Shown: positions 50,847 through 59,744 of the stretch, piece after piece
Layout of the letters: each line of letters opens with the position of its first letter
Numbering within the stretch: position 1 is the first letter of the stretch
Source of the DNA: Nocardioides sp. 503
Lineage (GTDB): Bacteria; Actinomycetota; Actinomycetes; Propionibacteriales; Nocardioidaceae
DNA length: 64,000 bases
Direction: 5' to 3'
Assembly: GCF_004522095.1 (NCBI RefSeq)
Contig: NZ_SPUI01000002.1
Location: forward strand, 434,001 to 498,000
Made by a program: the position numbers and the translations under genes
The notes under the pieces: generated by a model
Databases searched by the model: none
What the model saw: the letters and a program-made list of their open reading frames with translations, nothing else
What the model was told of the DNA's origin: nothing

Positions 50847-52316
50847 ATGAGCACCCCCGTCCTGCTGACCGGTGGCACCGTCGTCGACCCGGAGGGCGGG
50901 ACGGCGACCGTGCAGGACGTGCTGGTGCAGGACGGCCGGGTGGCGGCGCTGGGCGACCTGCAGCCTCCCGAGGGCGCGATCGTGCTCGACGTGACCGGAC
51001 TCGTGGTCGGGCCGGGCTTCATCGACCTGCACAGCCACGTGCACTCGGTGGCCGGGCAGCGGCTCCAGGCGTTCGACGGCGTGACGACGGCGCTCGACCT
51101 CGAGGCCGGGCTGATGCCGGTCGCCCGCGCCTATGCGGAGGCCGCCGCCGAGGGCCGCCCGCTCCACTACGGCTTCGCCGCCTCCTGGGCCGGCGCCCGC
51201 GCGCAGGTGCTGCTGGGCGTCGAGCCCGACGCCACGCTCGAGAGCAGCCTGGCGGTCCTCGGCAACCCCGACTGGCAGCGGTCCTCGAGCCCGCGCGAGC
51301 TCGCCGAGAGCCTGGCGCTGATGGAGCGCGAGATCGGCGAGGGCGCGCTCGGCATCGGCGTGCTCCTGGGCTACGCCCCGCGGATCGACCCGGCGGAGTA
51401 CGTCGCGGTGGCCCGCCTGGCCGCGGCCGCCGGCGTGCCGACGTACACCCACGTGCGCGAGCTCGTCGAGGCCGACCCGACGACGCCGATCGACGGCTCC
51501 GAGGAGGTCGTGCGCGCGGCCGCCGAGACCGGGGCGGCCATGCACCACTGCCACGTCAACAGCACCTCGCGCCGCCACGTCGACCGGGTCCTGGCGATGT
51601 TGGAGCGCTCCCGCGCGGAGGGCTCGCGGGTCACCGTCGAGGCCTACCCCTACGGCGCCGGCAGCACCGCTGTCGGCGCGGCCTTCCTGGAGCCGGCGCT
51701 GCTGGGCCGCTGGGACATCGGGCCGTCGAGCATCGTGATGGTCGGCACCGGCGAGCGGGTCCGCGACGAGGGGCGCCTGCTCGAGCTGCGGGCGGGCTCG
51801 CCGGGGGAGGCGTGCATCATCGAGTTCCTCGACGAGACCGACCCCCGCGACCTGGCCCTGCTGCGCCGCTCGCTCGAGCACCCCGACGCCATGGTCGCCA
51901 GCGACGCGATGCCGGTCTCCTGGCCCGACGGCACCCACGAGACCCGCGAGTGGCCGCTGCCGCCGGGCGGCACCACCCACCCGCGGACCGCCGGCACGTT
52001 CCTGCGGGCGCTGCGGATGATGGTGCGCGAGCACGGGTCGTGGAGCTGGCCTGAGGCCTTCCGCCGCTGCTCCTACCTGCCCGCGCAGGTGCTGGCGGAG
52101 ACCACCGACACGGTGCACGGCAAGGGCCGCCTCGGGGTCGGCGCGGACGCCGACCTGGTGGTGCTCGACCCCGCCCAGGTGACCGACCGGGCGACGTACA
52201 CCGATCCGACGCGGCCGTCGGTGGGCGTGCGCCACCTGCTGGTGGCCGGCCGCCTGGTCATCCGCGACGGCGAGCTCGACGCCTCGGCCTACCCGGGGCA
52301 GCCGGTCCGCGCCTAG
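50847..52316 (+). CDS. D-aminoacylase/N-acyl-D-amino-acid deacylase-like amidohydrolase
   Basis: 489 aa. GPGFIDLHSHVHS metal site (about 52-64), FDGVTTALDLEAG, EAYPYGAGSTAVGAA, and catalytic Asp in VASDAMPVSWPDG; C-terminal GVGADADLVVLDPAQV. Cytoplasmic. Family members remove acyl groups from N-acyl-D-amino acids or hydrolyse dihydropyrimidine-like rings. Last member of the catabolic island; its link to polyamines is by position only. Confidence 0.86.
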   Translation: MSTPVLLTGGTVVDPEGGTATVQDVLVQDGRVAALGDLQPPEGAIVLDVTGLVVGPGFIDLHSHVHSVAGQRLQAFDGVTTALDLEAGLMPVARAYAEAAAEGRPLHYGFAASWAGARAQVLLGVEPDATLESSLAVLGNPDWQRSSSPRELAESLALMEREIGEGALGIGVLLGYAPRIDPAEYVAVARLAAAAGVPTYTHVRELVEADPTTPIDGSEEVVRAAAETGAAMHHCHVNSTSRRHVDRVLAMLERSRAEGSRVTVEAYPYGAGSTAVGAAFLEPALLGRWDIGPSSIVMVGTGERVRDEGRLLELRAGSPGEACIIEFLDETDPRDLALLRRSLEHPDAMVASDAMPVSWPDGTHETREWPLPPGGTTHPRTAGTFLRALRMMVREHGSWSWPEAFRRCSYLPAQVLAETTDTVHGKGRLGVGADADLVVLDPAQVTDRATYTDPTRPSVGVRHLLVAGRLVIRDGELDASAYPGQPVRA

Positions 52317-52377
52317 CGGCTCAGGGACGGACCGGCGGCCGGCGGTAATCGGGGCGACGGATGTCGGTGCCGACCCG

Positions 52378-52383
52378 TAGCGT
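52378..52383 (+). promoter_or_regulatory. -10 element of the tandem ABC exporter gene
   Basis: TAGCGT, 8 nt before the ATG at 52392; no ribosome site. Confidence 0.5.
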
Positions 52384-52391
52384 CGACCCCG

Positions 52392-55300
52392 ATGTCCACG
52401 ACTCTCGGCGACCGCCCCACGACCACCCGGTCCCTCGACCGCCCGACCTCCGGCGCGGCCATCGACTGGCGACGCCTGCGCGGCCCGGTGGCCGTGACGG
52501 CGCTCGTGGCGTGCGGCGTGGCCGCGGTCGGCACGTCGCTGGGCTCGCTGGTGGCCGGGATGCTCGCCGAGGAGGCGTCCAGCCGGCTCGTCGGCATCCT
52601 GGCGCTCTGCGTGGTCGGCGCCGCGGTGCTCGACACCGCCGCCCGCACCCTGTGGGCCGGGGTCATCGACCGCGCCGAGGGGCGCCTGCGCGCCGACCTC
52701 CTCGACGCCGCCATGCACCAGCCGTTGTCGGCGCTCACCGAACAGGCCGTGGGCGAGGTGCTCGACCGGGTCGACGACGACACCCACGAGGTCGGCACGC
52801 TGCTGCGCCAGAGCGCCTGGATGGCGATCCGCACCACGCTGGGCGCCGGCCCGCTGTGGATCGTCGCAGGCGTGACCTGGTGGCCGGCGTTCTTCCTGTT
52901 CCCGGTCACGGGCTGGGCGGCCCTGGCCGTCGTACGCCCGCTGCTGCCCGAGATCTCGAAGCGCAAGGTCGTCGAGGAGGCCGCCTGGACCGACCACGCC
53001 GCCGCGCTCGAGGAGGGCATCGCCGGACGCGACGACCTGCGCGCCAGCGGCGGCCAGGCCCACGTGCTGCGGCGATGCACCGAGCTCGCCGCTCGCGTGC
53101 ACGAGCTCTTCGACGTCGTGCTCCGGCTCGAGGCCACGGTCACCCGACGCACCGGCACGATGCTGCACGCCGTGCTCGCCGCCACCGCCGTGCTCGGCGT
53201 GGCGCTGGTCAGCACCGACCACCTCGGCACCGCCGAGCTCGTGACGCTGTTCCTGGTCACGACGATGTTCGTGGGCCAGGTCGACCAGCTCGCACGTCAC
53301 CTGCCCGACCTGCAGGCCGGCTTCGGAGCGGTGCTGCGCCTGCGCGACCTGCTCGGCACCGAGCGCGAGCCGACCGGCGGGCTGCCGGTGCCCACCCGCC
53401 GTCTCGACGTGCACTTCTCCGAGCTGCACTTCGCCTACGCCGAGGGGCGCTTCGCCCTGCAGGACGTCGAGCTCTCGGTGCCGGCCGGCACCACCTGCGC
53501 CCTCGTCGGGCGCACCGGCTCCGGCAAGTCGACGCTGGCCGCGCTGCTGTCCCGGGCGGTCGAGCCCGAGCGCGGCACCGTGTTCCTCGGCGGGGTCGAC
53601 GTCCTCGACCTCGAGCTCCAGTCGCTGCGCTCCGCCGTCGGCGTCGTCACCCAGCGCACCGAGATCCTGGCCGGCACGCTGGCCGACAACGTCGCCCTCT
53701 TCGAGGACCTCCCGCGCGAGCGCATCACCGCCGCGGTGGTCGAGCTCGGTCTCGACGACTGGGTCGCCGGGCTCACCGACGGGCTCGACACCCTGCTCGG
53801 ACCCGGCGGCACGACGCTGTCGGCAGGCGAGGAGCAGCTGGTCGCGTTCGCCCGGCTGCTCGTGCGCGACGTCAGCGTCGTCGTGCTCGACGAGGCCACC
53901 GCCCGCATGGACCCCGTCACCGAGGCCGCCGTCGTCCGCGCCGCCGACCGGCTGCTCGCCGGCCGCACCGGCCTGCTCGTCGCCCACCGGCTGTCCACCA
54001 CCGAGCGGGCCGACCAGGTCGCCGTGCTCGACGGCGGCCGCGTCGTGCAGCGCGGCCCGCGCGCCGAGCTTGCCACGACGCCCGGGCCGTTCCGCGCGCT
54101 GCTGCGCGCCTCCGCCGACGACGACCGGGCCGAGCCCGTGGCGACGACGACCACCCAGGTCGGCACGGCCCGCAGGGTGGGCGAGCCCCCGGCGCAGCCC
54201 GCGATGGAGCCGGTGCCGAGCCTGACGCGCGCCACCTGGTCGGCGCTCGTGATCGAGCCGCAGTGGGGGGCGCTCAGCGTCGTCATCTTCCTGGCCTCCG
54301 CGCTGTGCGGCGCCTTCGGCGCGGTCACGGGCTGGATCTGGGGCCACCTGGTCGTCGCCCTCCAGCGCGGCGAGACCCCGACCATGCTCACGCTCTGCGT
54401 CGTGGTGTCGCTGGTGGCCTCCCCGCTGATGCTCGCCGAGGCGATCCGCCTCTACCCGCGCTGGTGGATCGCGGTCATGCTGCGCGTGCGCATGGCCGTC
54501 CTGGCCGGCCAGACCGACCAGCGCCGACTGCGGCGTACCCCTCCCGGCGAGGTCGTCGCACGCACCATGGACGCCGACCGCATCGCGCGCTACGCCGACC
54601 GCTGGGTCGACTTCGTCAACGGCCTCGCGATCGCGGCGGTGACCGCGATCTTGGCCCAGAGCTGGCTCGCCGGCGGGGTGCTCCTCGCTGTGATGGTGGC
54701 CTCCGCGCTGGCCTCCTCGCTCGGGCGCCCGTTGGCCGGCCGCTCCGCGGCGGCGTCCGCGGCGGCCCGCGCCGGGTTCGGCCGGTCGCTGGTCTCGGCG
54801 CTCGACTCCGTGCGCACCGTCAAGCTGGCCGCCTCCACCCCCAGCGTCCACCGGCACCTGCGCGAGGTCGACGGCGGCCGGGTCGACGCCGCCGTGCGCG
54901 AGCACCGCGTGCAGGCGCTGCTCGACGGCGTCCCCATCGTCATGGTGCAGTGCGGCGTCGTCGCCGCGTGGGGCGTGATGGTGGCGGGCGGCTGGGGACT
55001 GGCGACCGCGCTGCTGGTCGCCGGAGCGGTCAACGGCTTCGACTGGTTCGGTCGCGTGGCGGGCTCGGTGGTCACCGAGGCCCCGGGCACCCGCGCCTGG
55101 ATGCAGACCACCAGCCGGCTCGCCGGCGGTGGCGACCTGATGCACCTGCCCGCCGGGGTCGACCTCGTCCACGGCGCCTCGCCGGCCCCCGCGCCCGACC
55201 ACCGCGACCCGCTGCACATCCTCGAGCTGGTCGGCGTCTCCGCCGTCCACGACGACGGCACGATCGGGGTCAGCGACGTCGACCTCACCGTCGGCTCCCA

Positions 55301-55895
55301 GGAGCTGGTGCTGCTGCTCGGCCAGGTGGGCTCGGGCAAGTCCAGCCTGCTCTCCACCCTCGCGGGGCTGGTCACGAGCACGGGGGAGATCCGGTGGAAC
55401 GGCGTGCGCGTCGACGACCCCGAGACCTTCCTGCGTCCCGGCCGGGTCGCCCACGTCGCGCAGGTGCCGCGGGTGCTGTCGGGCACCTTCACCGACAACG
55501 TCCGCCTCGACCACCCCGACCGCGTCGTCCTGCCGGCGCTCGAGGCGTCCCGCATGCGGCCCGACGTCGAGGCCGCCGGCGGCCCCGACTCCCTCGTGGG
55601 CCACCGCGGCGTCCGCCTCTCCGGGGGCCAGGTCCAGCGCCTCGCCCTGGCCCGCGGGCTCGCCGCCGACGCCCAGCTCCTGCTGGCCGACGACGTCTCC
55701 TCGGCACTCGACGCCGCCACCGAGATCGAGCTGTGGGCGGCCCTGCGAGAGCGGGGCGCCACGGTCATCGGCGCCACGAGCAAGCGCGCCGCCCTCGCCC
55801 AGGCCGACCGCGTCGTCGTCCTCGCCGAGGGCCGGGTCGCGGCCGTCGGTCCGTGGGCGGAGCTGGCCCCGCGCTGGGGACACCTGGCGGGGTAG
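52392..55895 (+). CDS. Fused tandem ABC exporter (TMD-NBD-TMD-NBD) with one degenerate ATP site
   Basis: 1167 aa, two half-exporters in one chain. First half: six-helix domain (about 35-320), Walker A GRTGSGKST (about 373), signature LSAGE (475), Walker B VVLDEAT (about 500) and switch AHRLST (about 535). Second half: helices about 620-900, Walker A GQVGSGKSS (about 977), signature LSGGQ (about 1076), Walker B LLLADDVSS (about 1098, Glu replaced by Asp) and GATSKRA where the switch His should be. One composite site is therefore consensus and the other degenerate, as in heterodimeric exporters. Substrate unknown. Confidence 0.93.
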   Translation: MSTTLGDRPTTTRSLDRPTSGAAIDWRRLRGPVAVTALVACGVAAVGTSLGSLVAGMLAEEASSRLVGILALCVVGAAVLDTAARTLWAGVIDRAEGRLRADLLDAAMHQPLSALTEQAVGEVLDRVDDDTHEVGTLLRQSAWMAIRTTLGAGPLWIVAGVTWWPAFFLFPVTGWAALAVVRPLLPEISKRKVVEEAAWTDHAAALEEGIAGRDDLRASGGQAHVLRRCTELAARVHELFDVVLRLEATVTRRTGTMLHAVLAATAVLGVALVSTDHLGTAELVTLFLVTTMFVGQVDQLARHLPDLQAGFGAVLRLRDLLGTEREPTGGLPVPTRRLDVHFSELHFAYAEGRFALQDVELSVPAGTTCALVGRTGSGKSTLAALLSRAVEPERGTVFLGGVDVLDLELQSLRSAVGVVTQRTEILAGTLADNVALFEDLPRERITAAVVELGLDDWVAGLTDGLDTLLGPGGTTLSAGEEQLVAFARLLVRDVSVVVLDEATARMDPVTEAAVVRAADRLLAGRTGLLVAHRLSTTERADQVAVLDGGRVVQRGPRAELATTPGPFRALLRASADDDRAEPVATTTTQVGTARRVGEPPAQPAMEPVPSLTRATWSALVIEPQWGALSVVIFLASALCGAFGAVTGWIWGHLVVALQRGETPTMLTLCVVVSLVASPLMLAEAIRLYPRWWIAVMLRVRMAVLAGQTDQRRLRRTPPGEVVARTMDADRIARYADRWVDFVNGLAIAAVTAILAQSWLAGGVLLAVMVASALASSLGRPLAGRSAAASAAARAGFGRSLVSALDSVRTVKLAASTPSVHRHLREVDGGRVDAAVREHRVQALLDGVPIVMVQCGVVAAWGVMVAGGWGLATALLVAGAVNGFDWFGRVAGSVVTEAPGTRAWMQTTSRLAGGGDLMHLPAGVDLVHGASPAPAPDHRDPLHILELVGVSAVHDDGTIGVSDVDLTVGSQELVLLLGQVGSGKSSLLSTLAGLVTSTGEIRWNGVRVDDPETFLRPGRVAHVAQVPRVLSGTFTDNVRLDHPDRVVLPALEASRMRPDVEAAGGPDSLVGHRGVRLSGGQVQRLALARGLAADAQLLLADDVSSALDAATEIELWAALRERGATVIGATSKRAALAQADRVVVLAEGRVAAVGPWAELAPRWGHLAG

Positions 55896-55921
55896 GGCCT
55901 GGCCGCCAGGTGCCACCTTCG

Positions 55922-56161
55922 CTAGTCGCCCTTCACGTTGACGATCTGGCGCAGGGTGTGGTCGACGCTCACCAGGTCGGCGGCGTCCTCCATCACGACG
56001 TCGATGTCCTTGTAGGCGTCGGGGTGCTCGTCGAGGAAGGCATCGGAGCGGCCCCATTCGATCCCCGTCATGCGGGCGTCGAGATCGGCCTCCGCGAAGG
56101 CGCGGCGCGACTCCGAACGGGCGGGACTCAACAAGAACGACGGCAACGGCAAGGTCAGCAC
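55922..56161 (-). pseudogene. Truncated C-terminal remnant of RtcB RNA ligase
   Basis: The open frame encodes 79 aa. Residues from about 18 to the end read as the last 60 or so residues of RtcB: SRRAFAEADLDARM, GIEWGRSDAFLDEHPDAYKDID, VVMEDAADLV and HTLRQIVNVKGD. The rest of RtcB (normally 390-480 aa, with the Cys/His metal sites) is absent upstream, and residues 1-17 do not look like RtcB. It is therefore a decayed remnant with a breakpoint near 56110, not a working ligase. Confidence 0.75.
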
Positions 56162-56284
56162 GGCTCACCGCTTGCGGCACACACGCGGGACGAACGGTTC
56201 CGGGCCAGAGAGCAACGTTCGGAGGGCGAGGTCGGTGAGTGTTTGGGTTCGCCTCGGCGACTGGGAGTTCAAGGACTACCGCCC

Positions 56285-56629
56285 TCAGGCCAGGAAGTCC
56301 TCGACGTTGCGAACAACTGCCGCGTACGCACCGTCGACGTCCCTGAACTCCGGGCAGAGGTCCACTGCTTCGCCGTCCTTCATCATCACGACGTCGGCCC
56401 AACCGCCGGTCCAGACAACGAACTCCATCTCGTCGTCTGGTTCCAGCGACAGCCGGATTCCCAACGACTCGGGCACTTCGACGGCCGTGCGGTCCGTGAC
56501 GATCGGTTGTGGCCACGAGGCCTTCTCGTCCCGCCAGGTCAGCGGCCCCACCGTCGCCTGCTCGCGCCACTGTTCAACCGTCGAGCGGAGGCGGGCTGCG
56601 AGTTCGTCAAGATCGACAAGGTGCTCCAC
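56285..56629 (-). CDS. Hypothetical acidic protein
   Basis: 114 aa, acidic and Trp-rich (WREQ, LTWRDEKASW, VVWTGGWADVV), no signal peptide or membrane segment. Mixed alpha/beta pattern, family not recognised; the size and make-up would fit an immunity protein or a small DUF. Base composition is less GC-rich at third positions than neighbours, and it lies between the rtcB remnant and the DUF222-HNH element, so it may be acquired. GC-poor codons and no clear ribosome site lower confidence. Confidence 0.5.
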   Translation of the reverse strand: MEHLVDLDELAARLRSTVEQWREQATVGPLTWRDEKASWPQPIVTDRTAVEVPESLGIRLSLEPDDEMEFVVWTGGWADVVMMKDGEAVDLCPEFRDVDGAYAAVVRNVEDFLA

Positions 56630-56740
56630 AGGTCACCATCCTGCCGCGTCGGGCGGTCGGAGGCCCTCGGAGGGTCAACGGGATGACGCATTCTCCACAG
56701 GCGACGTCGGAGCCGCTGGGCGGGTGTCGGTGGGCGGGTC

Positions 56741-56746
56741 TAGGGT
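56741..56746 (+). promoter_or_regulatory. -10 element of the DUF222-HNH gene
   Basis: TAGGGT, 7 nt before the ATG at 56754; no ribosome site. Confidence 0.5.
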
Positions 56747-56753
56747 CGAACAC

Positions 56754-58052
56754 ATGTTCGAGTCGTTGATGGATCAGGTGCGGGGGGCGCGGTCCGCGCT
56801 CGCGGCCTGTCCGAGCGACCTCACGGACGCCGAGCGGGTCGACCTGCTGCGTGAGCTGGAGGACCTGAAGTGCGCTGCGTCGGCGGCGCAGGCGGTGACC
56901 GCGGTGGAGCTGGAGGCTTCGCAGCGTGCGGCCCAGGTCGAGGCCGGGGTCCGTGCGAGTCGGGTGGGGGAGGGCGTCGCGGCGCAGATCGGTCTGGCGC
57001 GGCGGGAGTCGCCGCACGCGGGGGCGCGGTTGTTGGGTCTGGGGAAGGTCCTGATCGCCGAGATGCCCCACACGTTGCGTCTGATGCAGGAGGGCCGGCT
57101 GAGTGAGTGGCGGGCCATGATCCTGGCCCGTGAGACCGCGTGCCTGTCCGTGGAGGACCGTGCCGAGGTCGACGCCCGTTTGTGTGCGAACGGGGAGGCG
57201 GCGTCGATGAGCGACCAGGGTCTGAGCCGCGCCGCGAGAAAGTTGGCGTGCGAGCTCGACCCGGCCGCGGTCGCCGCACGAGCCCGTCGCGCGGAGGCTG
57301 AGCGGCACGTCTCGCTGCGCCCGGCGCCGGACACGATGTGCTGGATCCGGGTCCTGCTGCCGGTCAAGCAGGCGGTGTGGGTCTACGCGGTGCTGCTCAC
57401 GATCGCCAAGAATGCCCGCTCCCAGGGCGACCCCCGCTCCCAGGGCCAGCTCATGGCCGACGCCCTGGTCGAGCGTGTGACGAGCGAGTCCGCCGAGGCG
57501 GCGCCGAAGGTCGAGCTGAAGTTGGTCATGAGTGACACCGCCTTCTTCGGGACCTCCGAGGATGCCGCGGACCTGGAGGGCTACGGGCCGGTGCCGGCGC
57601 CGTGGGCGCGGGCGTTCGTCAGGGACGCCGCTGCGCAGGCGAGGTTGTGGGTGCGGCGGCTCTACGTGGCTCCGAGCACCGGTGAGCTGATCGGCATGGA
57701 CTCCCGCGCCCGGTGTGCCCCGGGCGGGTTGGCCGCGTTCGTGGCGACCCGTGACCTGGGTCTGTGCCGGACCCCGTGGTGCGGCGCCCCGATCCGCGAG
57801 GCCGACCACGTCGTGGCCTACGAGGACGGCGGCGTCACCGCCGCGTTCAACCTGCAGGGCCTGTGTCGGCGGTGCAACCTCGTCAAGCAGGCCCTCGGGT
57901 GGCGTGCGGCGCAGGTCTTCAGCCTGTGGCGCCATACCGTCGAGACGACCACCCCGACCGGTCACACCTACCGCTCCCGCGCACCCGCCCCACCGGGCCA
58001 CGTGGACATCTACTCACCCGGCGAACGACTCCTCCTCGAGCTCATCGCCTGA
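56754..58052 (+). CDS. DUF222 HNH endonuclease (13E12-repeat type)
   Basis: 432 aa. The long helical DUF222 region (about 10-310) is followed by an HNH domain: CRTPWCGAPIREADHVVAYEDGG, then NLQGLCRRCNLVKQALGW, with two zinc Cys pairs and the catalytic His. This family is highly repeated in actinobacterial genomes and known in Mycobacterium as 13E12 repeat proteins; its role is unknown, and it behaves like a dispersed mobile gene. It lies next to a gene remnant, which fits insertion or rearrangement here. Confidence 0.88.
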   Translation: MFESLMDQVRGARSALAACPSDLTDAERVDLLRELEDLKCAASAAQAVTAVELEASQRAAQVEAGVRASRVGEGVAAQIGLARRESPHAGARLLGLGKVLIAEMPHTLRLMQEGRLSEWRAMILARETACLSVEDRAEVDARLCANGEAASMSDQGLSRAARKLACELDPAAVAARARRAEAERHVSLRPAPDTMCWIRVLLPVKQAVWVYAVLLTIAKNARSQGDPRSQGQLMADALVERVTSESAEAAPKVELKLVMSDTAFFGTSEDAADLEGYGPVPAPWARAFVRDAAAQARLWVRRLYVAPSTGELIGMDSRARCAPGGLAAFVATRDLGLCRTPWCGAPIREADHVVAYEDGGVTAAFNLQGLCRRCNLVKQALGWRAAQVFSLWRHTVETTTPTGHTYRSRAPAPPGHVDIYSPGERLLLELIA

Positions 58053-58096
58053 ACGAGCGAGCGCGTGAGCCGAGAGGTCGCGGGTACCGAGCGCGC

Positions 58097-58471
58097 GTGA
58101 CCCACAGCGATCCCGGTTTCACCGCCTTCGTCGGCGCGCCCGTCCCCACGACCGAGGGCGGTGAGGCGCGCCTCGAGATGGAGGTCGACGACCGCCACCT
58201 CAACCCCGCCGGCGCCGTCCACGGGGGCCTGCTCGCCACCCTGGTCGACACGACGATGGGGGCCGCGGTCCGCAGCGTCGCCGACGGCGACGGTGCGGCG
58301 ACCAGCCAGCTCTCGGTCACCTACCTGCGCCCGGGGAAGCCGGGGACGCTGGTGGTGACCGCGAGGGTGCGCAAGCGCGGCGAGAACCTCACGGTGTGCG
58401 AGGCCGACGTGGAGCAGGACGGGAAGTCCCTGGTGCACGCGCTGGCGACGTTCGCGCTCGTCGAGCGCTGA
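58097..58471 (+). CDS. PaaI-type hotdog thioesterase
   Basis: 124 aa from a GTG with TACCGA 6 nt upstream. Hotdog fold with LNPAGAVHGGLLATLVDTTMGAA (Asn, His-Gly-Gly and Asp active-site pattern) and SQLSVTYLRPGKPG. Such enzymes cleave aromatic or acyl-CoA thioesters. 44 nt after the HNH gene; no functional link visible. Confidence 0.87.
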   Translation: MTHSDPGFTAFVGAPVPTTEGGEARLEMEVDDRHLNPAGAVHGGLLATLVDTTMGAAVRSVADGDGAATSQLSVTYLRPGKPGTLVVTARVRKRGENLTVCEADVEQDGKSLVHALATFALVER

Positions 58472-58499
58472 GTGCTGCGCGCGGGCTACGGCTGAGGCG

Positions 58500-58796
58500 T
58501 CACGCGCAGTCGCGGCACAGGTCGGCGCCGGGGGACTCCCGCCGGGACCCGTGCTGCACGAGGTAGCACCCGGTGCAGGTGAACTCGTCGGCCTGCTCCG
58601 GAGTGACCTCGACCGACAGGGTCTCGTGGGAGAGGTCCGCGCCGGGGAGCTCATAGGACTCGGCGACGACCGCCTCGTCCTCGTCCACCGTGCCCGATGT
58701 CTTGTCCTGCTCTCCTGACGTCAGGCGGCGAGCCTCCAGGCTCTCCTCCTTCTGCTCGTCCTCGGTCTTGCGCGATGCGTCGTAATCGGTGGCCAT
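58500..58796 (-). CDS. DUF4193 protein with a four-Cys motif
   Basis: 98 aa; GAGAGGA 6 nt before the ATG. The acidic N-terminus MATDYDASRKTEDEQKEESLE is typical of DUF4193, an actinobacterial family. The C-terminus has CTGCYLVQHGSR and CRDC, probably a zinc knuckle. Function unknown; small soluble protein. Convergent with the thioesterase gene. Confidence 0.88.
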   Translation of the reverse strand: MATDYDASRKTEDEQKEESLEARRLTSGEQDKTSGTVDEDEAVVAESYELPGADLSHETLSVEVTPEQADEFTCTGCYLVQHGSRRESPGADLCRDCA

Positions 58797-58943
58797 GCAC
58801 GGTCCTCTCGGGTGGAGGGCGCACTGTAGTCCCGCACGGGCGCGCGGCCTTCATCACCCGTGCTCACCGCGCTGGTCGGAGGCCTGGGCGTGGTCCAATC
58901 AGCACCGAACGACACCGAACGGCACGATCGTCTGGAGGGACGT

Positions 58944-59744
58944 GTGGAGCACCCGGAGGACGAGGCACGCGTCGACGTCCGCATCCCCTTGAGCGAGCAC
59001 GACGCCGCGCCCAGCGCCTTCATCGAACCCTCGGCGCACGTCGCGAGGCGCGACGTGCCCGAGGCCTGCGTCATCACGTTCTTCGGCGACGTGGTCGACC
59101 GGCTCGTCGAACGTCGCGGGGCGAGGGTCCTGGCCCAGAACCGGTGGGAGGACGGGCCGCACCCACTGCTGGAGGTCGAGCACGACGGCCGACGGCTGGC
59201 CGTGCTGCGCTGCGGCGTCGGCGCGCCCCTGGCCGCGGGGCTCCTCGAGGAGGTCATCGCCACGGGCTGCCGCTACTTCGTCGTCTGCGGCGGCGCGGGC
59301 AGCCTCCACGGGGACCTGACCCTGGGTCACTTCGTGGTGGTGACCGCGGCGCTCCGCGACGAGGGCACGTCCTTCCACTACCTGCCGCCCTCCCGCTGGG
59401 TCGAGGCGGACGCCGACGCGCGACGCGTCCTCGAGGCGGTCCTCACGAGCAGGTCCGCGCCGTACGTCTCGGGACCGACGTGGACCACGGACGCCCCCTA
59501 CCGCGAGACCGCGGGCAAGGTGGCCGCTCGGCGCGACGAGGGCTGCCTCACCGTCGAGATGGAGGCCTCCGCCCTGGCCGCGGTCGCGCGGTTCCGCGGG
59601 GTGTCGCTCGCCCAGGTCGTCTACTGCGGGGACGACCTGTCCGGCTCCGAGTGGGACCACCGCTCGTGGCAGAGCGTCTCCGACGTCCGTGACGACCTCT
59701 TCGACCTGGCCGCCACGGCCGCCCTGGCCCTCGCTCAGACGTGA
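58944..59744 (+). CDS. Nucleoside phosphorylase family protein
   Basis: 266 aa; the GTG after GGAGGGA is preferred over an earlier in-frame GTG at 58860 with no site. PNP/UDP phosphorylase fold: VLRCGVGAPLAAGLLEEVI, YFVVCGGAGSL, HYLPPSRWVEAD and the nucleoside-contact motif GCLTVEMEASALAAVARFRGV, then VVYCGDDLSG. Phosphorolysis of a nucleoside to base and ribose-1-phosphate. Overlaps the convergent GTPase gene by 10 nt. Confidence 0.85.
   Translation: MEHPEDEARVDVRIPLSEHDAAPSAFIEPSAHVARRDVPEACVITFFGDVVDRLVERRGARVLAQNRWEDGPHPLLEVEHDGRRLAVLRCGVGAPLAAGLLEEVIATGCRYFVVCGGAGSLHGDLTLGHFVVVTAALRDEGTSFHYLPPSRWVEADADARRVLEAVLTSRSAPYVSGPTWTTDAPYRETAGKVAARRDEGCLTVEMEASALAAVARFRGVSLAQVVYCGDDLSGSEWDHRSWQSVSDVRDDLFDLAATAALALAQT

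Noticed and set aside
55898..55910. CCTGG-CCG-CCAGG as terminator of the ABC exporter gene
   Set aside because: A 5-bp stem is short and common at this GC content.
50718..56570. A 1950-codon open frame on the minus strand
   Set aside because: It is antisense to six or more well-supported genes and consists of Arg/Ala/Gly/His-rich sequence. Long spurious frames are expected at this GC content.
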